Part shown: positions 53,224-62,937 of the stretch, piece by piece
Layout of the letters: the number at the start of each line of letters is the position of its first letter
How positions within the stretch are numbered: position 1 is the stretch's first letter
From: Fluviicola sp.
GTDB lineage: Bacteria; Bacteroidota; Bacteroidia; Flavobacteriales_D; Crocinitomicaceae
Direction of reading: 5' to 3'
DNA length: 64,000 nucleotides
NCBI RefSeq assembly: GCF_039596395.1
Contig: NZ_JBCNJT010000005.1
Coordinates: 62,001 to 126,000, forward strand
The notes under the pieces: model-generated
The model's database searches: none
What the model was told of the DNA's origin: nothing
Seen by the model: the letters and a program-made list of their open reading frames with translations, nothing else
Translations under genes and position numbers: made by a program

Positions 53224-53542
53224 GCTTATTTTTTATTTAGTTCAAACAGTTTAAAAAGTTCAAAAGTTCCATTTTTAAAACTCCTGGATTAAACGTGACT
53301 GAGTCCCGAAGTTACGGGAAAGTCAACCTTTAATGTCCGGCAAATATAATTCGATTTCATCAGAAGGGCTTCACTTTCCGAAATTATCTCTCACATTATT
53401 TAGGACGGGTCAGAAGGTTCTATAAAGCGTGCTTCAGGCATGGATCAAGCATAGATACTCCACCTTTGGTGTCAGATGAAGACAAATCCCTAAGCCAACA
53501 AAATTCGCAATTCGCAATTCGCAATTCGCAATTCGCAATTAA
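53224..53542. other. 319-base gap between glyA and the NlpC/P60 gene
   Basis: It holds the glyA upstream region (T/A tracts and degenerate GTTCAAAAGTT-like units) and a heptanucleotide tandem repeat at 53502-53540. No gene was seen. Confidence 0.65.
53502..53540. repeat. Heptanucleotide tandem repeat (AATTCGC)5
   Basis: Five perfect copies of AATTCGC followed by AATT, ending two bases before the NlpC/P60 stop codon. The count can vary by slippage. Confidence 0.9.
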
Positions 53543-54298
53543 TTAAAGTCGCTTAATAGAATGCAATTTATGCGAATGCACTTCATCGATCTTCCGGGTA
53601 ATTCCTTTGGAACTGAAATCATCGATCCGCACATAGCCGTGCGCGTGGATAATCTCGTCTTTATTGACCAGCAGGCCCACGTGATGAATGTTCCCGGCAT
53701 CGGAAATGAAGAAAGCCAGATCACCAGCCTCTCTGTCCTCAAAATCAATTTCCTGTCCCACTTCCTGCTGCTGCGAAGAATTGCGCGGTAACTGGTAATT
53801 GAATACGCGGTGAATCTGCTGCATAAATCCGGAACAATCGATTCCGAACATCGTTTTTCCACCCCACAAATAAGGAGCATTCAGGTAACTTTTCGCAAAA
53901 TCGATCACAGATTTCGGGAAAGTATCTTCTTCGTTCAAAAAACGGTACTCCGATTTTCCAATGTGAAAGGTTTCTTCTGCGTCTCCGGGACGAAAAAAGC
54001 CTTTGGTCAGCGTTTGTCTTCCTTCCGGCCCTTCAATGATGCGGAATTCGGAGTGTTCCACCACCAAACCATCCAACCAGCGGGAAACTTCCTTCTCTCT
54101 CAGGTCCTGGACTTGTTTCGAATCGATCCAGCCTTCATACCCGTCCATAAACGAACGGATTTTCACCCACTGATTATACACTTCGATGATCTCAACCAGC
54201 TCACCGAACAAAAGCTGAGTAACTATTTCTGCGCGGTCACTTGAATCTCCGCGAACGGGTGCAATACTTGCTTTGCAAAATGCGTGAATTCTGCTCAC
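53543..54298 (-). CDS. NlpC/P60 (C40) peptidase with SH3-like domain
   Basis: This 251-residue protein has an N-terminal SH3b domain (about residues 1-65; IVTQLLFGELVEIIEVYNQWVKIR and YEGWIDSKQ) and a C-terminal NlpC/P60 domain. The catalytic Cys is in GIDCSGFMQQ, the His in NIHHVGLLV and the third polar residue in IIHAHG. It resembles YkfC/Spr-type D-Glu-Lxx peptidases that cut peptidoglycan peptides. No signal peptide is visible, which favours muropeptide recycling in the cytoplasm. It overlaps the DinB gene by four bases. Confidence 0.9.
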   Translation of the reverse strand: MSRIHAFCKASIAPVRGDSSDRAEIVTQLLFGELVEIIEVYNQWVKIRSFMDGYEGWIDSKQVQDLREKEVSRWLDGLVVEHSEFRIIEGPEGRQTLTKGFFRPGDAEETFHIGKSEYRFLNEEDTFPKSVIDFAKSYLNAPYLWGGKTMFGIDCSGFMQQIHRVFNYQLPRNSSQQQEVGQEIDFEDREAGDLAFFISDAGNIHHVGLLVNKDEIIHAHGYVRIDDFSSKGITRKIDEVHSHKLHSIKRL

Positions 54299-54873
54299 TT
54301 TTTAGGGAATTGAGGATTTTTTGCCAGTTTTAAAGCCTGTTCGATGTGCCGCTCGTTGTGATAAGCCACAAACAACAACGCATCTCCCAAACGAAGGCGT
54401 ACCAGTTTGGAAATAGAGATCGGCACCTTGACCTTCTTCAGATTCACGGCAACCGATTTTTCAATAATGTTCAGAAATTCGTGCTGCCCGTCCATCAGTG
54501 TTTTGATTTCCTGGCCGGTCACCAAAGAAGGATTCACGGAAGGGTTGTATTCTCCCGGAGCATTGAACTTTCGTTTCACATTCCGGGCGTTTCCGAGTTT
54601 CATCGACATCCAGGCAGATTTTCCCAAAGGCGATGAGGTATAATTAATCCGTGGAATGCGAAAACGGGTTCTGTCAATCCGGTCGTTTAAGGTCGAATGG
54701 TAAAACTTCGCGTAAGCATTCAGATGGGCAAAAATTTCGGCTAAACTCCAGGTTGCAGGGTTGGGTTTCCAGTTCAACTGGTTCTCTGAATAATGTGAAA
54801 ACTTCGATTTTAATTGTTGGATATTTTTCTCTGTAATTGTTGCAACTTCGTTGAAGACCCATTGAGTTGTCAT
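54295..54873 (-). CDS. DinB-family (four-helix, metal-binding) protein
   Basis: This 192-residue DinB/YfiT-like protein has the three-His metal site in IFAHLNAY and AYHNERHIEQAL. Members act as metal-dependent thiol transferases or are of unknown role. It begins the two-gene unit with the NlpC/P60 gene. Confidence 0.85.
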   Translation of the reverse strand: MTTQWVFNEVATITEKNIQQLKSKFSHYSENQLNWKPNPATWSLAEIFAHLNAYAKFYHSTLNDRIDRTRFRIPRINYTSSPLGKSAWMSMKLGNARNVKRKFNAPGEYNPSVNPSLVTGQEIKTLMDGQHEFLNIIEKSVAVNLKKVKVPISISKLVRLRLGDALLFVAYHNERHIEQALKLAKNPQFPKK

Positions 54874-54972
54874 AATGCCTCGAATTTATATCAAATATAA
54901 CCAGAGCAATTTGATTGGCAAAAGTTACACTCAAAAAAGCAACCTTTTTAAACATTTTCCTATCTTTCACAT

Positions 54973-57900
54973 ATGAAGCCGATTTTTGGAATCTTTTGTG
55001 CCCTTGTTTTTTACGTGCAATGCTATGCGCAGGAAATCGAACATCAGCATCCGTCGCATTATGCATTGATTGAAAACAAAGGACAATGGGACTCCAAAGT
55101 ATTGTTCCAGTCTAAATCCCAGGGAAACAATATCTGGGTGCAGCAGCACGGTTTTATTTACGACATCCGCGATTATTCACCCATGAGGCGTGCACATGCT
55201 CAGAAATCGACAGATACGTTGGTGAGTGATCAGCTGCAGGGAGTTTTAGCCGGTGCCCATTTCCTGAATTCCAACGAAGTCAGCGAAATTGTCAAAGAAA
55301 AAGCGTTGCCTTATTACTACAATTATTTCCTGGGAAATGATTCCACCAAATGGGCTTCTGACGTCAAAAGTTTCCGGGAGGTTACACTAAAGAATTTCTA
55401 CAACGGGATTGATCTGAAGGTTTTTGATACCCCGGAAAAATTCAAATACGAATTGTGGTGTTCACCCGGAAGTCCGATCCAGGAAATCCAAATCGACCTG
55501 GTTAATTTCGACCAGGTTTCCATCAACAAAAACGGCGACCTGGTTCTTAAGACCAAACTGGGAGAAATCATCGAACAAAAACCGGTTGCCTGGCAAATGC
55601 TCAATGGAAAACTGACACCGGTTACCTGTTCATTCAAATTGAACGGCCGGGTGGTTTCCTTTAAACTTGGAAAGTTCGATCCGCTTGCAAGTGTCATCAT
55701 TGATCCGGTTTTAGTATTCGCAACCTATTCAGGTTCGCCATCTGACAACTTCGGGATGACAGCCACCTACGGACACGACGGCTCGGCCTATTCAGCCGGA
55801 ACACTTTTCGGAAACGCCTATCCGACTCCCGACAATTCTGCCTATGATGTAACATCGAATTTCACCGCTGTAACGAATCCAACTTACGGAATTACGGATG
55901 TCTATGTTTCCAAGTATTCTCCGGACGGTGAAGACATGATCTGGACCACATTTTTGGGAGGTGGAAACGGTACACAGGGAACCGAAACAGCACATAGTTT
56001 AATCTGCGATAAAAACGACAACCTGTATATTTACGGCGCTACTTCAAGCACTGATTTTCCCATTGTAGGCGGTTACCAAACAGCACACGCGGGAGGTTCT
56101 TCCGCTTCAAACTTTTACTTCAACGGCGTTTATTTCACGAACCAGGGAACGGATATTTATGTGGCCAAACTGAGCGCAAACGGCCACAACTTACTGGCAT
56201 CTACCTACATGGGTGGTTCACTGAACGATGGTATCAACACCAAAGTAACATCGGGGACTTACAACTCAGTTGCCAGTTACGATTCATTAACCACTAATTA
56301 CGGGGATAATTTCCGGGGCGAGATCATGATCGATTCACTGGGAAATTGCCTGGTCGCTTCCTGCAGCAGATCCAACAACTTCCCTACTTTAAATGCTTTC
56401 CAACCAACATTGGGAGGACAACAGGACGGCGTACTTTTCAAACTGAACAGCAACCTGAGCACCTTGATCTGGTCGAGCTATTTCGGAGGAAGCAATAACG
56501 ATGCTTGTTATTCCGTAAAAATCGATTCCAGCTACAATGTGGTCTTTTCAGGCGGAACATCCAGCCTCAATATTCCGGGAACAACCGGCGGATTAAACCC
56601 GAATTACCTGGGTGGAAAAGCAGATGGATTTGTCGGGAAACTGACTCCCAACGGACAAACATTACTGCAAAGCACTTATCTGGGGGCTAATCAATACGAC
56701 CAGGCATTTTTCGTTGAGATCAACCGGAATGATGAGATTTTTGTCCTGGGCCAATCCGTGGGAGGAAATTTTCCCGTAGTCAATTCACAAAGCTATCCGG
56801 GCAGCAGCCAGTTTATCGCCAAATTGAACCCAACGCTCACATCCATTGTCAATTCCACTGTTTTCGGAAACGGAAACCCGGGAATCAACATTTCTCCTGC
56901 AGCATTTCTGGTTGATATTTGCGGAAATATGTACGTTTCAGGATGGGGAGCAAATATCCTGCAATCGACGCCGTTAAGCGGAATGCCGTTAAGTGCGGAT
57001 GCCTATCAAAATACCACTACCGGTTACGATTTTTACTTGTTTGTTTACAAACGTGACTTTTCGGGATTACTTTACGGAAGCTATATGGGAGGAGTTTCGG
57101 CAGAAGAGCATGTGGATGGAGGAACTTCCCGATTTGACAAAAACGGGGTGGTTTACCAAAGTGTTTGTGCAGGCTGTAACACCTGTGGGGGTTGTCCGAA
57201 TGTAAACAGTGATTTCCCAACGACTCCGAATGCCTGGTCGAACCTGAATCTGAACGATACCGATTTAAATCCCGGATCAAATAATAATTGCAACAACGTG
57301 GTCTTCAAATTTGATTTCCAGTTATTGCCGAAGGCGGAATTTAATCCTTCCGGATTGGGTGGCTGTGAAGATTTCACCGTTACATTTACCAATACCAGCT
57401 CACCTTCCGATTCCTACGAATGGGATTTCGGGAACGGTGTTACTTCCACGATATTCTCACCGACTGTCACTTATACGGAGCCGGGCGTTTACGATGTGCA
57501 ATTGCGCGTTACCGATTCGGTGTGTTTATTGACTGATACGAACCAGATTACGATCACTGTTTTGCCGGACATTCAACTGGCGGTTTCAAACGACACGATT
57601 TTGTGTTCACCGATGCCCCTGGTGTTTACTGCAAATTCATTCGGTTCGGCAGATTACTTTGTCTGGTCTTCCACTGATCAGTTCACCGACACGTTGAATG
57701 CAACAGTAGCGGATTCCGTATTGAACATTACTCCTGGCGCAACAACCACTTATTATGTCCGGGCGGGAAATGCCTACTGTTCGAAAATCGACAGCGTCAC
57801 CGTTTATTTTATTGGAGGAAGCCTGACCATCACCGGAAATGATTCCATCTGCCTCAATGAGCCGACAACATTAACGGCCGATATACAGGTGCCGGGCGTT

Positions 57901-58581
57901 ACTTTCAATTACGTTTGGAGCCCGACCAGCATCCTGACAGCTACCGCCCAGCAAAATGTAGTCATCGCAAATCCTCCAGTTAGCCAATGGGTCTATGTGG
58001 ATGCAAACGGTTCAAACGGTTGTTTTGACAGAGATTCCATTTACATTGCTGTCGGAACATTATCCGGATCCGTAAGCGCACAGGCAAACCCGGAATATGT
58101 GGTTCCCGGAAACAGCACTACGTTAACCGCATCACCTTCCGGATATTCGTACGTTTGGTATCCACAGGCAGGATTATCCAGTCCAAACAGTCAGATCACT
58201 CAGGCAACTCCTGAACAAACGACCTTGTATACTGTTAGCATCACAGACGGAATCTGCACCAAATCCGCTTCTGTCAAAGTAAATGTACTGGAAGTTGTTT
58301 GTGACCGCACCTATGTTTACGTACCGAACGCCTTTTCTCCGAACGGGGATTTGGAAAACGACGTGTTGTACGTCAGAAGTGCCATTGCCACTAAAATCCT
58401 CTTCCGTGTTTTTGACCGTTGGGGAGAAATGGTGTTTGAAACAACCGATCAAAACATTGGATGGGACGGAACTTTCCGCGACAAACTCCTGAAACCGGAT
58501 ACCTACGACTACTACCTGGAAGCAACCTGCGTGCAGGGAGAACAGAAGATCATCAAAGGAAACGTGACACTTATTCGCTAA
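54973..58581 (+). CDS. Large T9SS type B surface protein (gliding-associated C-terminal domain)
   Basis: This 1202-residue protein has a signal peptide (residues 1-20) and a DUF7948-like N-terminal domain (about 25-240; ALIENKGQWDSKVLFQSK). A row of SBBP-type propeller repeats of about 55-60 residues (for instance GDGEDMIWTTFLGG-like units) spans about 245-750. One PKD domain (TNTSSPSDSYEWDFGNG) and Ig-like domains follow. The C-terminal type B sorting domain is VYVPNAFSPNGDLENDVLYV to GNVTLIR. Type B cargo includes large adhesins and motility-related proteins. A cysteine cluster (CAGCNTCGGCPN) closes the propeller. Confidence 0.9.
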   Translation: MKPIFGIFCALVFYVQCYAQEIEHQHPSHYALIENKGQWDSKVLFQSKSQGNNIWVQQHGFIYDIRDYSPMRRAHAQKSTDTLVSDQLQGVLAGAHFLNSNEVSEIVKEKALPYYYNYFLGNDSTKWASDVKSFREVTLKNFYNGIDLKVFDTPEKFKYELWCSPGSPIQEIQIDLVNFDQVSINKNGDLVLKTKLGEIIEQKPVAWQMLNGKLTPVTCSFKLNGRVVSFKLGKFDPLASVIIDPVLVFATYSGSPSDNFGMTATYGHDGSAYSAGTLFGNAYPTPDNSAYDVTSNFTAVTNPTYGITDVYVSKYSPDGEDMIWTTFLGGGNGTQGTETAHSLICDKNDNLYIYGATSSTDFPIVGGYQTAHAGGSSASNFYFNGVYFTNQGTDIYVAKLSANGHNLLASTYMGGSLNDGINTKVTSGTYNSVASYDSLTTNYGDNFRGEIMIDSLGNCLVASCSRSNNFPTLNAFQPTLGGQQDGVLFKLNSNLSTLIWSSYFGGSNNDACYSVKIDSSYNVVFSGGTSSLNIPGTTGGLNPNYLGGKADGFVGKLTPNGQTLLQSTYLGANQYDQAFFVEINRNDEIFVLGQSVGGNFPVVNSQSYPGSSQFIAKLNPTLTSIVNSTVFGNGNPGINISPAAFLVDICGNMYVSGWGANILQSTPLSGMPLSADAYQNTTTGYDFYLFVYKRDFSGLLYGSYMGGVSAEEHVDGGTSRFDKNGVVYQSVCAGCNTCGGCPNVNSDFPTTPNAWSNLNLNDTDLNPGSNNNCNNVVFKFDFQLLPKAEFNPSGLGGCEDFTVTFTNTSSPSDSYEWDFGNGVTSTIFSPTVTYTEPGVYDVQLRVTDSVCLLTDTNQITITVLPDIQLAVSNDTILCSPMPLVFTANSFGSADYFVWSSTDQFTDTLNATVADSVLNITPGATTTYYVRAGNAYCSKIDSVTVYFIGGSLTITGNDSICLNEPTTLTADIQVPGVTFNYVWSPTSILTATAQQNVVIANPPVSQWVYVDANGSNGCFDRDSIYIAVGTLSGSVSAQANPEYVVPGNSTTLTASPSGYSYVWYPQAGLSSPNSQITQATPEQTTLYTVSITDGICTKSASVKVNVLEVVCDRTYVYVPNAFSPNGDLENDVLYVRSAIATKILFRVFDRWGEMVFETTDQNIGWDGTFRDKLLKPDTYDYYLEATCVQGEQKIIKGNVTLIR

Positions 58582-58778
58582 TACGGTTTACACCGGTTGA
58601 GTCTTGAACATTCGAACCATGCTTTCATCCTGAAAACAGGATAAAGAACTTATTCCGCCAACATTACCGATTTATGAACTCAAAGTATTGTTTTGTAAAC
58701 TCAAAATGTTAAAACACTTGTTTTTAACGACCTATGTAAAAATTAGCTCTAACTTTATGCCTAACTTATTACTACAAA

Positions 58779-59135
58779 ATGGTCAAAACTCTAGCTATTA
58801 CTCTTGCACTAGTTGCGTTTCAAATTACTGCTTTTTCACAACAAAGTAATCTGGAAGACTCCAAAAGGTACATCAAAATCATTCTCGATTCCGAGATTAC
58901 TCCGGAAGCTCAATCAGAAATTTCACAAGCATTTAAACAAATGCCGGGAGTCAGGACTTCCAGAATGGACAATTCTACCGGAATTTATCTGGGTATTTAT
59001 ACGCCGAATGAAAATCTTTCGGACCAAACTTTTTTGAATTGGTTTATAAATCGTGGATATGAGGTTACCTGTTATTATGATGCCGCGTATGTGGAAGGCA
59101 GCATGATAGAATTATCCAAAAATAACTGCCGCTGA
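58779..59135 (+). CDS. Small secreted protein of unknown role
   Basis: This 118-residue protein has a signal peptide (MVKTLAITLALVAFQITAFSQ). The mature 97 residues alternate strands and helices in a pattern like a ferredoxin fold (RYIKIILDSEITPEAQSEIS ... GIYLGIYTP). No family was recognised. It is followed after two bases by the T9SS gene at 59138, so both are probably made together. TAACTTTA, a -7-like box, lies about 20 bases before the ATG. Confidence 0.68.
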   Translation: MVKTLAITLALVAFQITAFSQQSNLEDSKRYIKIILDSEITPEAQSEISQAFKQMPGVRTSRMDNSTGIYLGIYTPNENLSDQTFLNWFINRGYEVTCYYDAAYVEGSMIELSKNNCR

Positions 59136-59137
59136 TC

Positions 59138-60724
59138 ATGAAAAATTTACTATTACTACTCACTCTTTGCCAACTCACAAGTATTTTCGGACAATCAGAC
59201 AATTGTACCGGAACAGTCCCAACATTAACCGTAGGAGCAACTTGTACAGCTACCAATTATTCCATTCCCACCTCCTTTTCCGATAATTTCAGTTCGGAAC
59301 CTTCCTGCGGGTGGGATGATGTAGATGGTTTTTACCAATTTACGGCAACATCGAACTACACAACTGTAACCATTACCGATGCTACTGCAAACGGGCCAAA
59401 TCCCGGATTGATGATCGTATCGGGAACCTGTGGAGGAACGTTTACCGCTCTTGGCTGTTCACAGACCGGGAACGGGGTGAATGAAAGTGTGAGTTTTTCG
59501 ACAGTAGCAGGTCAAACGTACTATGCCGTTATTTTTGCTACCAATGCTGCAAATACCGGTCCTCCGACCCAGGCAACCAATGGAACGATTTGCGCCGTTC
59601 AAAGCACCTATTCAGGTCCTGTAGTCGCTTCCGATTGCCCGAATTATGTAAATATTTGCAGCAATGCGGGTTTCCAGATCGATCCGAACGGATATGGTTC
59701 CATCAATGAAATTCCTGCAGCCGGTTCCGTGGGAAACCCGATATACGATCCGTTTTTTGGGCCTTCAAGTCCCTGGGGAGGCGGAAACATGGGATGCCTG
59801 CAAATCGGCGAATCGAACAGTACCTGGATGGTTATCAATGTGTACACGGCCGGAAATTTAGCCTTTTCATTCGGAGCCGGCGGCTCACAGGCGGGTTATT
59901 ACGACTGGATCATGTATCCTTACACCGGACCGGGAACCTGCGGCGCGATCTCAAGCAATTCTCTTGCACCTGTCAGATGCAACTGGAATGCCGTGAATTC
60001 AGGAGGAACCGGGTTGGCTTCTACATTGCCGGCGGGAGGAGACTGGGGAAATTATGAACCTCCGTTAGCCGTTACGGCCAATTCTCAATACATTATTTGT
60101 TTCTCCAACTATAGTTCAGCTACTTCAACGGTACCTATTGCATTCAACGGTACGGCAACGGTGGGCTGTTCTGCATTGGGCGTAAATATGGCCAATTTTA
60201 CTGTAAAAACAGATTGTGAAACAACCCAGGCAACCCTCTCCTGGGAAGCCCCGACTGAAAGTTCAAGCACCTATGAAGTTCAACGAAGTTATACCGGTGA
60301 AACGTGGGAAATTATAGGAAATGTAACTGAACCATCCGGTTCTTCCGATTCGAAACAGTTCGTATTCAGAGATGACCTTGAAAAGGACAAACTGATTTTT
60401 TACCGGTTGAAAGAAATTCATTCCAACGGTAAATCTGATTATTCCGAATTAAAATCAGTAACCTGCAAATCGGGTATTAGTCCAAACACCTTATCTCCAA
60501 ACCCTTCATCGGAGTTGACAAACCTAACGTATTATTCAAAACAACCGGGAACATTGCATATTTTTGATGCAGTAGGAAGACTTATTGAACAAATACCTTT
60601 GGAGGATACGAAAAGTAAAATTGTTTTGAAACCGATCAATGTTTCCAACCTTCAAAACGGCGTTTACCGCTTTGTTATGGATTTAGGGAACGAATCGTCT
60701 ACCATCCAGTTTGTTAAGAAATAA
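59138..60724 (+). CDS. T9SS-secreted protein with beta-sandwich domains
   Basis: This 528-residue protein has a signal peptide (MKNLLLLLTLCQLTSIFGQ). The first domain (about 22-150) is cysteine-containing and similar to pre-peptidase-like beta-sandwiches (YQFTATSNYTTVTITD). A second domain (about 155-345) carries NICSNAGFQIDPNGYG and WMVINVYTAGNLAFSF. An Fn3-like part and a type A sorting domain (LSPNPSSELTNLTYYS to TIQFVKK) follow. The ligand is unknown. Confidence 0.82.
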   Translation: MKNLLLLLTLCQLTSIFGQSDNCTGTVPTLTVGATCTATNYSIPTSFSDNFSSEPSCGWDDVDGFYQFTATSNYTTVTITDATANGPNPGLMIVSGTCGGTFTALGCSQTGNGVNESVSFSTVAGQTYYAVIFATNAANTGPPTQATNGTICAVQSTYSGPVVASDCPNYVNICSNAGFQIDPNGYGSINEIPAAGSVGNPIYDPFFGPSSPWGGGNMGCLQIGESNSTWMVINVYTAGNLAFSFGAGGSQAGYYDWIMYPYTGPGTCGAISSNSLAPVRCNWNAVNSGGTGLASTLPAGGDWGNYEPPLAVTANSQYIICFSNYSSATSTVPIAFNGTATVGCSALGVNMANFTVKTDCETTQATLSWEAPTESSSTYEVQRSYTGETWEIIGNVTEPSGSSDSKQFVFRDDLEKDKLIFYRLKEIHSNGKSDYSELKSVTCKSGISPNTLSPNPSSELTNLTYYSKQPGTLHIFDAVGRLIEQIPLEDTKSKIVLKPINVSNLQNGVYRFVMDLGNESSTIQFVKK

Positions 60725-60821
60725 AAACGTTTTTATTAAGATTTCAATAGTTAAAGAGAAAAAGGACACCTTCTTCTCTTTTTCTTTGCCTATATTTAGG
60801 CATATTCTATACTCTTACTTT

Positions 60822-62861
60822 ATGAAAAAACAATTACTCACTCTTGGTTTCTTATCAAGTATTGTGGCATTTGGTCAGACATTCACCGATAATTTTGACT
60901 CTTATACCGCAGGACAAAAATTATGTCCGCAAAGTGGTGGCGCATGGACAACCTGGAGTAATGCTCCCGGGGGAACAGAAGACGTCATGGTTTCCAATGC
61001 CGATGCAGCTTCGGGAAGCAACTCGCTGTACTTCTCCACTTCTTCGTCAACAGGCGGGCCAACAGATTTGGTACGCAACTTCGGGGTTTTGAATACCGGG
61101 CAATTCGACATGGATTTCAACATGAAGGTTGAAACCGGGAAAGCAGGTTACTTCAACTTCCAGCGAAATGCAACGATCGGCCAGGTGTGGGCGATGGATT
61201 GTTTTTTCAACGACAACGGAACAATTACGATCAACAATCAAAACGGGTTAAATTTCACAGGGGCGTCTTATCCGCAAAACACCTGGTTTAACTTCCGCAT
61301 TGCGATCAATTTCAACACCAACAACTGGGAAGTTTTTATTGACAACGTTTCGGTAGGTTCGTTTGCGAATCCGGTAAACCAGATTGCGTCTATCGATATT
61401 TACCCGACGGATCAAAATGCTCCTTACAGCTGCGGATACTTCATGGATGATTTTCATACGGTAATTACTCCGTACTCACTTCCTTCCCTGAACGCGGCGG
61501 CAAACGGATTGTCATTCGACCAGGGAATGCTGGCAGGAAATGCTGTGACTCCGAAAGTAGTTGTCAGAAACCTGGGAACCACTCCGATCACTTCTTTCGA
61601 ATTGGACGTGGATTACAACGGAAACAACATTCATCAAACCGTTACAGGATTGAACCTGGCTTCTTTGGCAACAACTACTGTTACCATGACCGGAACCCTG
61701 ACTTTAACAGGAAGCAACATGCCGATGACAGCAACAGTAAGCAATGTCAATAATGCAGGAGCAGACATGGATGCAAACGACGACGAACTTTCCATTGATC
61801 TAAATCCTTTAACACCAGCCATGGGTAAAATGGTAGTTGGAGAAGAAGGAACAGGAACCTGGTGTCAATGGTGTCCGAGAGGAGCTGTGTTCATGGACAT
61901 GATGGAAACAAAATACGACCAGTACTGGGCAGGAATTGCAGTTCATAACGGCGATCCTATGACAGTTACAGTTTACGATGACGGAATCGGAGGATTGGTT
62001 TCCGGTTATCCTTCAGCTTTGGTTGACCGTATGAGCGTAATCGATCCTTCGGAAATGGAAGGTGATTTCTTAACGCGTGTGCAGGTTGCTCCGAAAGCAT
62101 TGATCGAAAACGGTGCTACCTGGAATGCAACAACACGTGAATTAAAAGTATCAACATCTGCAAACTTCTTATCTTCAGCAACAAGCTCCTACAAATTGGG
62201 AATTGTTCTTACGGAAGACGAAGTAACGGGAACTTCCAGCAACTACAACCAGGCAAATGCGTATGCAGGTGGTGGCCAGGGAGCAATGGGCGGTTTTGAA
62301 TCATTGCCAAACCCGGTACCGGCAGCACAGATGGTTTACGACCATGTTGCCAGAGCTATCGAACCAAGCTTCACAGGATATGCAAATAGCTTCCCGGCAA
62401 CTGTAAACGCCGGAGAAACACATACAATCACAGCTACATTTACTATTCCGGCTACCTGGGACGAAACGAAGATCCACATCGTTGGATTGTTGTTCAATCC
62501 TGCGGGACAAATCGACAACGCAGGAAAAGCGACTATTACAGAAGCAGTAGCAAACGGATTTGTAGCAGGAACAGATGTTACGGCTGGATTGAACGATTTG
62601 GTACAAATTGACGATTTGGTACAGGTTTATCCGAACCCGGCTACAACAAGCGTTTCTGTGAACCTTCAAATCAAGGAACAAAGCGATGTGACCATTTCCG
62701 TAACGGATGTTGCAGGAAAAGAAATTTCCAGCAAAAACTACGGTCAAATGAACGGTGCTTCCGTGATTACGATCAATACAAGCAACACACCTGCGGGAGT
62801 TTATTTTGTAAATGTAAAAATGAACAACGCAGTTACCCAGAAAAAAGTGATTATCCAATAA
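60822..62861 (+). CDS. T9SS-secreted Omp28-like protein with WCxWC motif
   Basis: This 679-residue protein has a signal peptide (MKKQLLTLGFLSSIVAFGQ) and an N-terminal jelly-roll (about 20-215). A CARDB-like domain and an Omp28-type thioredoxin-like domain follow, containing GTGTWCQWCPRGAVFMD and a later cis-Pro-type loop (SGYPSALVDR). The protein ends in a type A sorting domain (VYPNPATTSVSVNLQ to VTQKKVIIQ). The open frame reaches back to 60711, but the ATG at 60822 supplies the signal peptide and a -7-like TATATTTA lies 24 bases before it. A surface thiol-redox role is inferred from WCQWC. Confidence 0.87.
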   Translation: MKKQLLTLGFLSSIVAFGQTFTDNFDSYTAGQKLCPQSGGAWTTWSNAPGGTEDVMVSNADAASGSNSLYFSTSSSTGGPTDLVRNFGVLNTGQFDMDFNMKVETGKAGYFNFQRNATIGQVWAMDCFFNDNGTITINNQNGLNFTGASYPQNTWFNFRIAINFNTNNWEVFIDNVSVGSFANPVNQIASIDIYPTDQNAPYSCGYFMDDFHTVITPYSLPSLNAAANGLSFDQGMLAGNAVTPKVVVRNLGTTPITSFELDVDYNGNNIHQTVTGLNLASLATTTVTMTGTLTLTGSNMPMTATVSNVNNAGADMDANDDELSIDLNPLTPAMGKMVVGEEGTGTWCQWCPRGAVFMDMMETKYDQYWAGIAVHNGDPMTVTVYDDGIGGLVSGYPSALVDRMSVIDPSEMEGDFLTRVQVAPKALIENGATWNATTRELKVSTSANFLSSATSSYKLGIVLTEDEVTGTSSNYNQANAYAGGGQGAMGGFESLPNPVPAAQMVYDHVARAIEPSFTGYANSFPATVNAGETHTITATFTIPATWDETKIHIVGLLFNPAGQIDNAGKATITEAVANGFVAGTDVTAGLNDLVQIDDLVQVYPNPATTSVSVNLQIKEQSDVTISVTDVAGKEISSKNYGQMNGASVITINTSNTPAGVYFVNVKMNNAVTQKKVIIQ

Positions 62862-62884
62862 TTCATTCAGGGAAATAAAACGCA

Positions 62885-62925
62885 GGGCGTCCTGGCTAAG
62901 CCAGGACGCCCTTACTATTTTTTAC
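62885..62925 (+). terminator. Strong terminator after the Omp28-like gene
   Basis: GGGCGTCCTGGC (62885-62896) pairs perfectly with GCCAGGACGCCC (62900-62911) over a three-base loop, followed by a T-rich tail. Confidence 0.88.
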
Positions 62926-62937
62926 TACTTTTGTTGC

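Noticed and set aside
53502-53540. Possible CRISPR array
   Set aside because: The seven-base units are directly tandem with no spacers, so this is a simple sequence repeat.
58625-58645. ATCCTG-AAAA-CAGGAT hairpin after the large T9SS gene as a terminator
   Set aside because: The six-base stem is short and no T run follows, so it was not listed as a feature.
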